Positions 44,047 to 52,921 of a stretch of DNA of 64,000 nucleotides are shown here, piece after piece. Location: positions 3,541,034 to 3,605,033 of the forward strand of contig NZ_AP024355.1 in the NCBI RefSeq assembly GCF_019704135.1. Direction: 5' to 3'. Each line of letters starts with the position of its first letter. Position 1 is the first letter of the stretch. The stretch comes from Desulfuromonas versatilis (GTDB lineage Bacteria > Desulfobacterota > Desulfuromonadia > Desulfuromonadales > NIT-T3). Below the pieces are notes generated by a model that had not been told where the DNA came from, did no database searches, and worked only from the letters and a program-made list of their open reading frames with translations. The position numbers were made by a program, and so were the translations under genes.

Positions 44047-45026
44047 CGCGACTGCTCCAGGTGGCTGGCCACCAGGGCGGCCATGCCGTCGAGGAAATCG
44101 CCGTGGTCGTTGAGCGAGGGGGCGCGGTGGAAGAGATCGAGCCCGACCTTGCGCGCATGCTCGGCGTACTCCACGTCGATCTCGAAGAGGGTCTCGATGT
44201 GATCCGAAACAAAGGAGATGGGCACCATCAGCACCGAGCGATGCCCCTCGGCCGCCAGGTTGTCGAGCACCTGTACCGTGTCGGGCTCCATCCACTTGAC
44301 CGGGCCGCTGCGGCTCTGGAAGCCGATGTGCCAGGGGCGCTCCCCGATCCGGGTCATCACCCCCTTGGCCGTCTCCAGCACATGCTCGAGGTAGGGGTCG
44401 CCGCGGTCGATGAATTTCTGCGGCAGGGCATGGGCGGAGAACAGGATCTGCACCTGGTCGCGCATCAGTTCGTGGAAGCCCTCCAGCCCCTCGCGGATGC
44501 GGTTGGCCAAAGCATCGAGATAGCCCGGCCAGGCGTACCAGTCATCCACCACCGAGTAGCGCAGTTGGGGATACACCTGTTCCACCGCCCGGCGGAAATC
44601 CTTGAGGCTGCTGCCGGTGGTGGCCCCGGTGTAATGGGGGTAGAGGGAAAGCACCACCGCCTGCTCGACCCCGTCGGCGCGCATCTGGCGCAGGGCCTCC
44701 TCGGCGCCGGGGCGCCAGTAGCGCATGACGACGTAGGGACGGAAGGAGCCGCCGAGGCGCTCGGCGATCCCCTCGCCCTGGCGCAGGGTCCAGTGCAGCA
44801 GGGGCGACTTGCCGCCGATCTCCCGGTAGTTCTCCACCACCTTGCGCGAGCGGAAAAACGAGATCATCCCGGCAAAGGGCTTCTGCAGCAGGCTGCCCAG
44901 GGGGAGCTGAATCAGCTCGCGGTCGGAGAAGAGGTTGCGCAAAAACGGGCGGACCGCCTCCAGGGAATCGGGTCCGCCCATGTTGAGCAGCACCAGGCCG
45001 ATGGGTTTGTCAGGATCCATAGTCAA
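44043..45026 (-). CDS. hemH: Ferrochelatase
   Basis: 327 residues, normal bacterial length. Catalytic His in LFSAHALPQKF and the acidic pair region 'SFVSDHIETLFEID' are present; N terminus 'IGLVLLNMGGPDSLEAVRPFL' is typical. Inserts Fe2+ into protoporphyrin IX (or coproporphyrin III) at the membrane. No [2Fe-2S] C-terminal extension. It is coupled to the small four-cysteine gene, and hemE lies upstream on the same strand with a 64-base gap of hairpin repeats. Confidence 0.95.
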   Translation of the reverse strand: MTMDPDKPIGLVLLNMGGPDSLEAVRPFLRNLFSDRELIQLPLGSLLQKPFAGMISFFRSRKVVENYREIGGKSPLLHWTLRQGEGIAERLGGSFRPYVVMRYWRPGAEEALRQMRADGVEQAVVLSLYPHYTGATTGSSLKDFRRAVEQVYPQLRYSVVDDWYAWPGYLDALANRIREGLEGFHELMRDQVQILFSAHALPQKFIDRGDPYLEHVLETAKGVMTRIGERPWHIGFQSRSGPVKWMEPDTVQVLDNLAAEGHRSVLMVPISFVSDHIETLFEIDVEYAEHARKVGLDLFHRAPSLNDHGDFLDGMAALVASHLEQSR

Positions 45027-45031
45027 ATATT

Positions 45032-45080
45032 GTAGGGGCGCAATACTTTGCGCCTTGGGCGGGAGGTATCCCGCCCCTAC
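45032..45080. repeat. REP-like double hairpin (GTAGGGGCG ... CGCCCCTAC)
   Basis: Two adjacent stems: GGCGCAA-TACT-TTGCGCC and GGGCGGGA-GGTA-TCCCGCCC, framed by GTAGGGGCG and CGCCCCTAC, which are themselves complementary. It fills the hemE-hemH gap. Confidence 0.7.
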
Positions 45081-45090
45081 GGTTGATTGA

Positions 45091-46119
45091 TTATTTCTGG
45101 CTCAGCCGGTGGACGCACTCGACCATGTGCTTGGCGTGCTCCGGATCGACGGTGGGCAGGATGCCGTGGCCGAGGTTGAAGATGTGCCCCGGGCGCCCGG
45201 CGTTCTCGTCGAGGATGCGCTTGACCTCCCGCTCGATGTGCTCCTTGGGGGCGTAGAGCACGGTGGGGTCGAGGTTGCCCTGCACCGCCACTTCGGGGCC
45301 GAGGATGTCCCGGGCCTTGGCCAGGGAGATGTGCCAGTCGAGCCCGACCACGTCGGAGCCGGCCTTTTTGACCACGTCGAGCATGGTGCCGGCGCCCTTG
45401 ACGAAGTGGATGATCGGCACGTCCTTGCGGTCGAGGCCGTTGATCAGCTTGGTGGTGTAGGGCAGGATGTACTTCTCGTAGTCCAGCGGCGAGACGATGC
45501 CGCCCCAGGTGTCGAAGATCTGTATGGCCTGGGCGCCGGCGGCGATCTGCGCGTTGAGGTATTGGCGATCCATCTCGGTCACCTTCTCCATCAGCGCGGC
45601 GTAGAGTTCGGGGGCGCCATACATCATCCGTTTGATCTGGGCGAAGTCCTTGCTCCCCTTGCCTTCGACCATATAGCAGGCCAGGGTGAAGGGGGCGCCG
45701 CCGAAGCCGATCAGGGGGACCCGGCCTTCGAACTCGCGGCGCAGGATCTTGATGGTCTCCAGCACGTAGGGGACATCCTCCTCCATGACCGGGATGCGCA
45801 GCGCGTCGATATCGGCCTGGGTGCGCACCGGGTTCTCGAACACCGGCCCGGGGACGAAGTCGAGCTTGAGTCCCATCGGCTCAACCGGGGTGAGGATGTC
45901 GGAGAAAAGAATGGCGGCGTCGGCGCCCAGGTAGTCGATGGGCTGAATGGTTACCTCGGCGGCCAGCTCGGGGGTCTTGCACAGCTCGAGGAAGGTGACC
46001 TTCTTGCGCACCGCCATGTACTGGGGCAGGTAGCGGCCGGCCTGGCGCATCAGCCATACCGGGGTGCGATCGACGGGCTGGCCCCAGCAGGCCTTGAGAA
46101 AATTGTATTCGGTGGTCAT
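45091..46119 (-). CDS. hemE: Uroporphyrinogen decarboxylase
   Basis: 342 residues from ATG 46119 (AGGAGG eleven bases ahead). Signature sequences PVWLMRQAGRYLPQYM (substrate-binding Arg residues) and 'GFGGAPFTLACYMVEGKGSKDF' are intact. Converts uroporphyrinogen III to coproporphyrinogen III, or feeds sirohaem-derived routes. Followed by hemH and preceded by a radical SAM gene on the same strand, forming a haem cluster. Confidence 0.95.
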   Translation of the reverse strand: MTTEYNFLKACWGQPVDRTPVWLMRQAGRYLPQYMAVRKKVTFLELCKTPELAAEVTIQPIDYLGADAAILFSDILTPVEPMGLKLDFVPGPVFENPVRTQADIDALRIPVMEEDVPYVLETIKILRREFEGRVPLIGFGGAPFTLACYMVEGKGSKDFAQIKRMMYGAPELYAALMEKVTEMDRQYLNAQIAAGAQAIQIFDTWGGIVSPLDYEKYILPYTTKLINGLDRKDVPIIHFVKGAGTMLDVVKKAGSDVVGLDWHISLAKARDILGPEVAVQGNLDPTVLYAPKEHIEREVKRILDENAGRPGHIFNLGHGILPTVDPEHAKHMVECVHRLSQK

Positions 46120-46155
46120 ATCGCTGAGTTCCTCCTGTGGAATTTGATCGGTATC

Positions 46156-46225
46156 GTAGGGGCGCACCTATGTGTGCGCCCTGTTTTCTCTTCCCAGACC
46201 AGGGCAGACACGCAGGTCTGCCCCT
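46156..46225. repeat. Two REP-like hairpins between radical SAM gene and hemE
   Basis: GGGCGCAC-CTATGT-GTGCGCCC begins with GTAGGGGCGCAC at 46156; GGGCAGAC-ACGCAG-GTCTGCCC lies at about 46202-46223. Same family as 45032-45080 and 17832-17857. Confidence 0.7.
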
Positions 46226-46231
46226 CCCGCA

Positions 46232-47341
46232 TCATTTCGGGGCGTTCTGCGCCGCTTCCTGCTCCATCCGTTTGCGGGTGCGCGCCGGGATGTAGTTGCA
46301 GAAGGGCTCCTCTTCCATGTAGTCGCCGTAGACCGCGTCGGCGCGGGCGCGGCAGCCGCCGCAGACGTTGATGAACTCGCACTCGCCGCACTTGCCCTTG
46401 TATTTCTTGAAATCGCGCAGGTCGTTGAAGGTCTTGCTGTTGAACCACAGTTCCTTGAAGGGGACCTGCTTGACGTTGCCCACCGAGGAGTGGAAGTAGG
46501 AGCAGGGCTTGAGGTTGCCGAAGCAGTCGATCAGGCAGATGGTCTGGGCGGCGATGCAGCCCTTGCCGCCGCCGGTGGAGAAGGTCAGGCTGCGGCGCTG
46601 GAAATCGACCCCCTCGGCCTTGGCCATCTGCGGCACGATGCGGTAGTAGTGGGGGGCGCAGGTCGGGCGCATGAGGATCTCCTCCTCGCCCTTTTCCTGT
46701 TCGTAGTGCCAGGAGAGGATCTCCTCGTAGTCCTCCTTGGTGATCAGCTCGTTCATGATCTCCTCGCCGCGGCCGGTGGGGACGATCATGAACATGTACC
46801 AGGCGGTGGCGCCGAGGCTCTTGGCCAGCTTGAAGGTCGCGCCGATGTCGTGCTGGTTGCGCTTGGTGAAGGAGGAGTTGATCAGGAACTTGATGCCGTT
46901 GCGCTTGAGGGTCTCGGCGCCGCGGATCACCCCTTCGAAGGCGCCGGGGCAGGCGCGGAAATCATCGTGAATGGCCGCGGTGGAACCGTCGAGAGACAGG
47001 GAAACCATCTTGATGTCGGCCTGCTTCATCTGCGCGCAGACCTCGTCGGTGATCAGGGTGCCGTTGGTCGCCATGCACATGCGCAACCCCTTGGAGGTGC
47101 CGTAGCTGGCGATCTCGAAGATGTCCTTGCGCAGCAGCGGTTCGCCCCCGGAGAGAACCATGACCGGCGTGGAGACTTCGCAGATGTCGTCGATGAGCTT
47201 CTTGGCTTCTTCGGTGTTGAAATCCCCCACGGCCGCGTCCATGTCCGATGAGCAGCGGCAATGCACGCAGTTGAGATTGCAGCGCTGGGTCGATTCCCAG
47301 GCAATCCACTTGGGGATGAATTCCTCGTTTTTGGCGGTCAT
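46232..47341 (-). CDS. Radical SAM/SPASM protein of the NirJ/AhbC-AhbD group
   Basis: 369 residues from ATG 47341 (AAGGAG five bases ahead). The radical SAM cluster motif CNLNCVHC lies at about 21-28, [10 protein letters not shown] (about 65) binds SAM, and a SPASM-type C-terminal cysteine set is present ([29 protein letters not shown]), so a second Fe-S cluster is likely. The opening '[17 protein letters not shown]' is typical of enzymes that modify porphyrin side chains (NirJ, AhbC, AhbD). Its place beside hemE supports a role in haem or haem-like cofactor synthesis. Which reaction it performs is undecided, because hemH and hemG for the classical route are also present. Confidence 0.85.
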   Translation of the reverse strand: MTAKNEEFIPKWIAWESTQRCNLNCVHCRCSSDMDAAVGDFNTEEAKKLIDDICEVSTPVMVLSGGEPLLRKDIFEIASYGTSKGLRMCMATNGTLITDEVCAQMKQADIKMVSLSLDGSTAAIHDDFRACPGAFEGVIRGAETLKRNGIKFLINSSFTKRNQHDIGATFKLAKSLGATAWYMFMIVPTGRGEEIMNELITKEDYEEILSWHYEQEKGEEEILMRPTCAPHYYRIVPQMAKAEGVDFQRRSLTFSTGGGKGCIAAQTICLIDCFGNLKPCSYFHSSVGNVKQVPFKELWFNSKTFNDLRDFKKYKGKCGECEFINVCGGCRARADAVYGDYMEEEPFCNYIPARTRKRMEQEAAQNAPK

Positions 47342-47515
47342 TCCAACTCCTTTATCCGGCACGCGGTGCGTCCATTGGGCAAATTCCCGCCATGGTACAC
47401 CATTTAACTGGGAAAAGACAAGAAATCCTGCCCTTTACCGGCAGGAAGAACAGCCATCCCCGGCACTCCCCACTCCTCCGGGCCGTGGCAGCCCGGCCTT
47501 CAGGGGGCGCTGCGG

Positions 47516-47731
47516 TTATTTGCCGCTGCCGTAGACCGGCATGTAGCCATAGGTCCTTTCCCTGCACTGGTCGGAATCCCAACGCTCGCGGTGGCCTTCG
47601 GTCTCGACCTGAAGCTTCTCGCCGCTGCAGGAGACAACGCGGCCGGATTTGCCGGTTTTGGTGTTGTCGACCCACTTGATCTCGCCATGGGAGGCGACTT
47701 CGCAGATCCCTTCATACCTGTTGCGTTCCAT
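47516..47731 (-). CDS. Small hypothetical protein
   Basis: 71 residues from ATG 47731 (AAGGAG six bases ahead). Soluble, with three cysteines (GICEV, VVSCSG, DQCRER) and a beta-rich pattern 'YEGICEVASHGEIKWVDNTKTGKSGRVVSCSGEKLQVET'. No known motif recognised. It stands alone between the radical SAM gene and the nitronate-monooxygenase-like gene. The good ribosome-binding site and codon usage like its neighbours argue that it is real. Confidence 0.6.
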   Translation of the reverse strand: MERNRYEGICEVASHGEIKWVDNTKTGKSGRVVSCSGEKLQVETEGHRERWDSDQCRERTYGYMPVYGSGK

Positions 47732-47961
47732 ACTCGGCTCCTTTCTTCCATTGCCGCAGAAGAGCAACCTGTACCTCCATTCTATGACATCTGCGGAATC
47801 GGGGTCATCCCCTGGGGCAAGCAACAGTCACCACCCTCATTTGCCCCGGGCAACCCAAGACCACCTGCAAGTCAAAATCAAGACCCAGGGGACTCGGCCC
47901 CTGACCCCGCCCAGCCCTTTGCTCGCCCAAAGGGCTGGACCCCAAGGGGGGAAAGCGAAAA

Positions 47962-47995
47962 ACTAAAAGGCGGGCCGTTTCCGGACCCGCCTTGT
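47962..47995 (-). terminator. Intrinsic terminator of the nitronate-monooxygenase-like gene
   Basis: Minus strand AAGGCGGGTCCGG-AAA-CGGCCCGCCTT with one mismatch, then TTAGTTTTT, 25 bases beyond the stop. Confidence 0.75.
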
Positions 47996-48019
47996 TGGTA
48001 ATTATCTCTCTGCTGAGGC

Positions 48020-49114
48020 TCAGCCGTTCACTGCCTCATCCCGTTCCGCTTCCCGTTCGAGAGCGAACAGTTCGTCGAAGATCGCCTGCACGGTGGTGAT
48101 CCGGTCGGCCTTCCAGGCGTTGGTGCCACAGAACACCAGTCCGGTCTCCACGTCGCCGCGCTGGGCGCGATCCAGGGCGTGGACGATGCAGAAGCGCTCC
48201 TGGCCGGCTTTGTAGGTGCATTTCTTCAGGCAACCCGAGGGGCAGGTCACCGCCAGATCGACGTCGCGCTGGCGGATCTGCTCGATGTTCCCCTTGATGG
48301 CCCGTCCGGGCAGCCCCGCGGGGCTCATGATCAGGCCGATGTCCTCCTTGCGGCAGTCGAGGTACATCTGTTTGAAGGCGTCGGAGGCGTCGCACTCCTC
48401 GGTGCAGACGAAGCGGCTGGCCATCTGTACCCCGTCGGCGCCCTGTTCCAGGGCATGCAGCAGATCGGCGCGGTCCCAGACCCCCCCGGCGGCGATCACC
48501 GGCACCTCGACGTTCCAGGTCTCCTTGAAATAGGCTTTGATGCCGCGCACCGTGGCGTACTGGTCGTATTCGCCCGAGCCGATGTTCTCGAGCTTTTCGC
48601 CCAGGTGCCCGCCGGCGGTGTCGGGGTCCTCGACCACCACCGCGTCGGGGAGCCGGTCGTAGCCTTTCTTCCACTTGCGGGCGATCAGTTCGGCGGCCTT
48701 GACCGAAGAGACGATGGGAACCAGGGCCACCTCGGGCCAGTCGGCGGTCAACTCGGGCAGGTTGAGGGGGAGTCCGGCGCCGCTGACAATCACTTTGGCG
48801 CCAGCCTCGCAGGAGGTGCGCACCATTTCGTCGTAGTTGGTCACCGCCACCATGCAGTTGGTGCCGATCACCCCGTCGGGGGCGATCTCGTAGGCCTTGC
48901 GGATCTCATCCTTAAGGGCCTGGGGATCGGCGGTGAAGAAATTCTTGCCGTCGTAATGAGGGCTGTTCAGGCCGATGCCGGCGGTGGCGATCAGCCCGAC
49001 GCCGCCGCAGCGGGCGACGTGACCGGCAAGGCCGGCCCCGGAGATGCGAACGCCCATCCCTCCCTGGATCAGGGGGAAGGGGACGGTATGCCTGCCGATT
49101 GTCAGTGACCTCAT
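48020..49114 (-). CDS. Nitronate monooxygenase / enoyl-reductase-like flavoprotein
   Basis: 364 residues from ATG 49114 (AAGGAG eight bases ahead). TIM-barrel FMN protein of the NPD/FabK superfamily: N-terminal 'FPLIQGGMGVRISGAGLAGHVARCGGVGLIATAGI', 'VSGAGLPLNLPEL', 'VVVEDPDTAGGHLG' (with the family histidine) and 'VPVIAAGGVWDRADLLHALEQGADGVQMASRFVCTEE'. Unusual is a C-terminal cysteine cluster (CPSGCLKKC ... ERFC) that could bind Fe-S or zinc. Substrate not determined; nitronate oxidation in a strict anaerobe would need another acceptor. Confidence 0.82.
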   Translation of the reverse strand: MRSLTIGRHTVPFPLIQGGMGVRISGAGLAGHVARCGGVGLIATAGIGLNSPHYDGKNFFTADPQALKDEIRKAYEIAPDGVIGTNCMVAVTNYDEMVRTSCEAGAKVIVSGAGLPLNLPELTADWPEVALVPIVSSVKAAELIARKWKKGYDRLPDAVVVEDPDTAGGHLGEKLENIGSGEYDQYATVRGIKAYFKETWNVEVPVIAAGGVWDRADLLHALEQGADGVQMASRFVCTEECDASDAFKQMYLDCRKEDIGLIMSPAGLPGRAIKGNIEQIRQRDVDLAVTCPSGCLKKCTYKAGQERFCIVHALDRAQRGDVETGLVFCGTNAWKADRITTVQAIFDELFALEREAERDEAVNG

Positions 49115-49254
49115 GCCGTGTACTCCTTTGCGGTAAAAGCAGAAGCATTCAGAATCGCTGACGATCATAGCAAAGAAGCGGACAGGCGAATGTAATAGTT
49201 GTGTAAAAACACAAACCCCTTGTTCGCAAAGGGCGCCGGTGGTAAAGAGAAGGG

Positions 49255-50214
49255 ATGAAACTCTTTAAACGCCTGATAAACCCGCTGATGGCATTCATCG
49301 GCATCCAGCTGGTCTGGATCGTGGTGGTGGTGCTGTGGATCTACTGGTTCATGGGCAAGCACCGCCAGTTGCGCTCGCTGGCCGAAAAGTACAGCCCCGA
49401 GTTGCTGCAGGGGAACGCCGACTGGTTCATCCTGGCCGAAGGGCTGCTGCTGCTGCTCGCCATCCTCGCCGGGATTTACGTGATCTTCCTCTACTGGCAG
49501 CGGCAGGCCGCCCTGTACCGGGCCCAGCGCCACTTCATCGCCCAGGTGACCCACGAGCTTAAATCCCCCCTCGCCTCGCTGCAGCTGCATCTGGAAACCA
49601 TCCGCCGCCGGCGCCCCTCGCCGGAGAAAATGGACGTGTTCGTCGACACCATGCTCGGCGACACCGACCGGCTGCAGCAGCTGATCAGCAACCTGCTCAC
49701 CGCCAACCGGGTCGAGCAGCGCAAGGTCAAGCTGGCGCTGCGCCGCACCAACCTCTCCGAACTTGTCAACGCCTACTTCAAGCGGCACCAGTACTCCCTG
49801 CCCAAGGCGGGGAAAATGACCCTGGCCGTCGAACCGGACCTGTTCGCCCGCATCGAAGCCGAATCGCTGGAGACCGTGTTCCGCAACCTGCTGGAAAACG
49901 CCATCCTCTACTCCGTCGACGCGCCGCGCATCCGCGTCGAGTTGGCCCGCAAGGGCAGACAGGCGCACCTGGCCTTCACCGACAACGGCCGCGGGATCGA
50001 GCGCAGGGAGCTGAAGAAGGTATTCCAGATGTTCTACCGCGTGCGCCAGACCCGGAGCGCGGTGCGCGGTTCGGGTCTGGGACTGTTCATCGTCAAGGCC
50101 ATCGTCAAGCTGCACCGGGGCAAGGTCTGGCTGGAGAGCCCCGGCGAGGGCCGCGGAGCGACCGTGCACATTCTGCTGCCCCTGGACAGCGGCGAAGGGA
50201 AGGAGGAGCAATGA
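49255..50214 (+). CDS. Sensor histidine kinase
   Basis: 319 residues. Two membrane helices (about 10-33 and 57-80) enclose a very short periplasmic loop of about 23 residues, so sensing is probably within the membrane. H-box with His100 (VTHELKSPLASLQ), then N-box (FRNLLENAILYS), G1 (FTDNGRGI) and G2 (GSGLGLFIV) of the ATPase domain. No HAMP or PAS domain. Its stop overlaps the response-regulator start by four bases (ATGA), so the pair is stoichiometric. Stimulus unknown. Confidence 0.92.
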   Translation: MKLFKRLINPLMAFIGIQLVWIVVVVLWIYWFMGKHRQLRSLAEKYSPELLQGNADWFILAEGLLLLLAILAGIYVIFLYWQRQAALYRAQRHFIAQVTHELKSPLASLQLHLETIRRRRPSPEKMDVFVDTMLGDTDRLQQLISNLLTANRVEQRKVKLALRRTNLSELVNAYFKRHQYSLPKAGKMTLAVEPDLFARIEAESLETVFRNLLENAILYSVDAPRIRVELARKGRQAHLAFTDNGRGIERRELKKVFQMFYRVRQTRSAVRGSGLGLFIVKAIVKLHRGKVWLESPGEGRGATVHILLPLDSGEGKEEQ

Positions 50215-50921
50215 GCGGGCTGCATATCCTGCTGGTGGAGGACGAGCCCCATATCGCCCGCGGGCTGATCTTCAATCTCGAGGAGGAGGGGTATCGGGTC
50301 AGCCACGCCGCCAGCGGCGAGCAGGCCCTGGAGATGGTTTGGGATAAGCCCTTCGCCCTGGTCATTCTCGATGTGGCCCTGCCGGGGATCGACGGCATCG
50401 AAGTCTGTCGCCGGATCCGCGAAGAGGACCCCAGGCAGCCGGTTCTGATGCTGACCGCCCGCTCGGAGGAGCGGGACCGGGTGGAGGGGCTTTCGGCGGG
50501 AGCCGACGATTACCTGACCAAGCCCTTCAGCCTGGATGAATTTCTGCTGCGGGTCAAGGGGATGCTGCGCCGCTCCGAATGGTACCGTCCGGAGGCGCAC
50601 GGGGAGGGTATGTTCACTTTCGGGGAAAACGCGGTGGACCTGCAGCACCGCCGGGCCGTCACTCTCCAGGGGGAGATCGACCTGACCGAACTGGAGGTAA
50701 AGATGCTGCGGGCCTTTTTCCGCAGCGAGGGCAAAATGCTCAGCCGCGCCGAATTGCTCGAAGCGGTCTGGGGGATGGCCCCGGATACCGAGACGCGCAC
50801 CCTGGACAACTTTCTGGTGCGCATGCGCAAGTACTTCGAAGCCGATCCGGCCAACCCGGTGCATTTTCTCACCGTGCGCGGCCGGGGTTACCGCTTCGTG
50901 CGTTCGCCCGGTGCACAATGA
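50211..50921 (+). CDS. OmpR-family response regulator
   Basis: 236 residues. Receiver domain at 1-120 with phosphorylatable Asp54 (VILDVALPG), acidic pair Glu10-Asp11 and Lys104 (YLTKPF); OmpR/PhoB winged-helix domain at about 140-232 (ELTELEVKMLRAFFRSEGKMLSRAELLEAVWG ... TRTLDNFLVRMRKYFE ... TVRGRGYRFV). Partner of the histidine kinase encoded just upstream. The targets are not apparent; the convergent siroheme protein gene is the nearest neighbour. Confidence 0.95.
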   Translation: MSGLHILLVEDEPHIARGLIFNLEEEGYRVSHAASGEQALEMVWDKPFALVILDVALPGIDGIEVCRRIREEDPRQPVLMLTARSEERDRVEGLSAGADDYLTKPFSLDEFLLRVKGMLRRSEWYRPEAHGEGMFTFGENAVDLQHRRAVTLQGEIDLTELEVKMLRAFFRSEGKMLSRAELLEAVWGMAPDTETRTLDNFLVRMRKYFEADPANPVHFLTVRGRGYRFVRSPGAQ

Positions 50922-50924
50922 ACC

Positions 50925-50957
50925 AAGGGGGAGCCGGCCGGCTCCCCCTTTTGTTTT
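50925..50957. terminator. Intrinsic terminator after response regulator
   Basis: Perfect 13-pair palindromic stem AAGGGGGAGCCGG / CCGGCTCCCCCTT followed by TTGTTTT; the facing siroheme-protein gene ends at 50961. Confidence 0.85.
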
Positions 50958-50960
50958 GCC

Positions 50961-51635
50961 TTAGCGCTTGAAGCCGTTGAGGACCTCTTCGCGGAAAGCC
51001 TCGATGCCCATCTCGTCGATGAATTTGCCGAGCCGGCAGCGTCGGTCCTGGGCCTTGAACCACTGGATGAGGTGGTCGACCAGGGCCAGGGCTTCCTGGT
51101 CGCTGGGGACGTGTTCGAGCAGCTTGTGCGAGAGCCGCGCCTGGCCGCCGCCGTTGCCGCCGACCATGACGTTCCACCCCTTGGGGGTGCCGATCAGGGC
51201 GATGTCCTTGATGCAGCCTTCGGCGCAGTCGTTGATGCAGCCCGAGACCCCCATCTTGAACTTCCAGGGGAGCTCGAGGCCGTGGTATTTGGCGTCCATC
51301 TTCAGGCCGACCTCCACCGAGTCCTGCTGACCGCGCTTGCAGAAGGTGGTGCCGGGGCAGATCTTGACGCTGCGCACGCACAGCCCGATGGCGGCACCGG
51401 GCTTCTCGCCCAGCTCTTCCCAGATCTCGTCGAGTTTCTCCTCGGGCAGCCCGACGATGGCGATGCGCTGGGCGCTGGTGAGCTTGAGCGCCTGGGCCTG
51501 GTACTTGTCGGCCACATCGGCGATCTTGCGCAGGGTCGCGGTGTTGGTGATGCCGCCGGGGATGTGCGGGGCAATGGCGTAAGTCTCCTTGTCGCGCTGG
51601 ATGATTGCCCCTTTTTCGTTGATATCCTTCTTCAT
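50961..51635 (-). CDS. Stand-alone siroheme/[4Fe-4S] sulfite/nitrite-reductase-like protein
   Basis: 224 residues, a single small nitrite/sulfite reductase half. The four cluster-binding cysteines are visible in CPGTTFC and GCINDCAEGC, flanked by substrate-site basic residues (VRSVKICPG, KRGQQDS). Full NirB or SiR enzymes carry two such halves plus other domains; this compact form resembles the 'small' assimilatory-type siroheme reductases of anaerobes. CAGGAGG precedes the ATG. Could reduce sulfite or nitrite to sulfide or ammonia, with electrons from an unidentified donor. Confidence 0.82.
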   Translation of the reverse strand: MKKDINEKGAIIQRDKETYAIAPHIPGGITNTATLRKIADVADKYQAQALKLTSAQRIAIVGLPEEKLDEIWEELGEKPGAAIGLCVRSVKICPGTTFCKRGQQDSVEVGLKMDAKYHGLELPWKFKMGVSGCINDCAEGCIKDIALIGTPKGWNVMVGGNGGGQARLSHKLLEHVPSDQEALALVDHLIQWFKAQDRRCRLGKFIDEMGIEAFREEVLNGFKR

Positions 51636-51896
51636 CGAACCTCCTGAAAAATGCTACGACCACCCCTTTCAGGAGCGACCGGACCGGGTACCTTATCGCT
51701 CGGTTTTTACCCGTTCATGGGGGATTTGTCAACCTTTTGCCCCCGCCGCCAAGGCCGCAGCCACGGATTTGGGTTGCAACCGCTTCGGTATACCTTATAA
51801 TCGACACGCCGTTCTATTTGTCACCCCCCCCGGGGCATGCTGTTAAAGCCCCTGTCGCCTGTCGCTTTGTTTCTATCCGCAAGGGAGGAGATCTGC

Positions 51897-52883
51897 ATGA
51901 AGGCTGTATTGCTCGACGGTTTTGGCGGACTCGAGGTACTCAAGGTCGGCGAAGCCGAAAAACCCGTTGCCAAGGACGACCAGGTCCTGATCAAGGTCGT
52001 CGCCACCTCCATCAACCGCCCCGACCTGGTGCAGCGCGAGGGTAAGTATCCCCCGCCGCCGGGCGATTCGGAGATTCTCGGCCTGGAGGTCGCCGGCACC
52101 ATCGAGGCGCTGGGCGCTGCGGTCAAGGGCTGGAAGGTCGGCGACCGGGTCATGACCCTGGTCGGCGGGGGCGGCTACGCCGAGTACGCCGTGGCCTACG
52201 CCAGCCACCTGATGCCGATCCCCGAGAGCATGAGCTTCGAGGAGGCGGCCTGCGTCTGCGAATCGTACATCACCGCCTTTCTCAATGTCTTCATGATCGG
52301 CGAGTTCGCCGACGGCCAGACCGGCATTTTTCACGGCGGCGGCGGCGGGGTCAACACCGCGGCGCTGCAGCTGAGCAAGGCGCTGACCCCGGCCAGCAAG
52401 CTGATCGTCACCGCCCACCCGAGCAAGATCGAGCGGGTCAGGCAGCTCGGCGCGGACCTGGTGATCGACTTCACCCAGACCCCCGACTTCACCGACACGG
52501 TAAAGGAGTTCACCGCCAAGAAAGGGGTCGACCTGGTCCTCGACCACGTCGGCGCCAAGTACCTGGCGCCCAACATGAATTCGCTGGGCTACAAGGGCAG
52601 GCTGGTCATCATCGGGGTGATCAGCGGGATCAAGGCCGAACTCAACCTGGCCCTGATGATGGTCAAACGCCAGCAGATCATCGGCTCGGTGCTGCGCTCG
52701 CGGCCGGTGGCGGAAAAGGGCGAGATCGTCGCCGAGTTCAGCCGCCGCGCCCTGCCCAAATTCGCCGACCGCACCATCGTGCCGATCATCGAAAAGGTCT
52801 TCCCCCTCGATCAGGTGGTTGAGGCGCACCGGATGATGGAAGAGGACAAGCACTTCGGCAAGATCGTTTTGAAGATCAGCTAA
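51897..52883 (+). CDS. Quinone oxidoreductase-like zinc-independent medium-chain dehydrogenase
   Basis: 328 residues from ATG 51897 (GGGAGGAG before it). GroES-like N-terminal domain ('SINRPDLVQREGKYPPPPG', 'LGLEVAGTI', 'GDRVMTLVGGGGYAEYAV') and a Rossmann domain with 'IFHGGGGGVNTAALQLSKAL' for NAD(P)H. The cysteine zinc ligands of alcohol dehydrogenases are missing, and the YPPPPG and LGLEVAG motifs are those of the QOR/PIG3 class. Expected to reduce quinones or related enones. A cupin gene follows after 38 bases, so they may be co-transcribed. Confidence 0.87.
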   Translation: MKAVLLDGFGGLEVLKVGEAEKPVAKDDQVLIKVVATSINRPDLVQREGKYPPPPGDSEILGLEVAGTIEALGAAVKGWKVGDRVMTLVGGGGYAEYAVAYASHLMPIPESMSFEEAACVCESYITAFLNVFMIGEFADGQTGIFHGGGGGVNTAALQLSKALTPASKLIVTAHPSKIERVRQLGADLVIDFTQTPDFTDTVKEFTAKKGVDLVLDHVGAKYLAPNMNSLGYKGRLVIIGVISGIKAELNLALMMVKRQQIIGSVLRSRPVAEKGEIVAEFSRRALPKFADRTIVPIIEKVFPLDQVVEAHRMMEEDKHFGKIVLKIS

Positions 52884-52921
52884 CCGCTCCGGGAAAAAGC
52901 CAAAGGAAGCCTGCAGAACCC

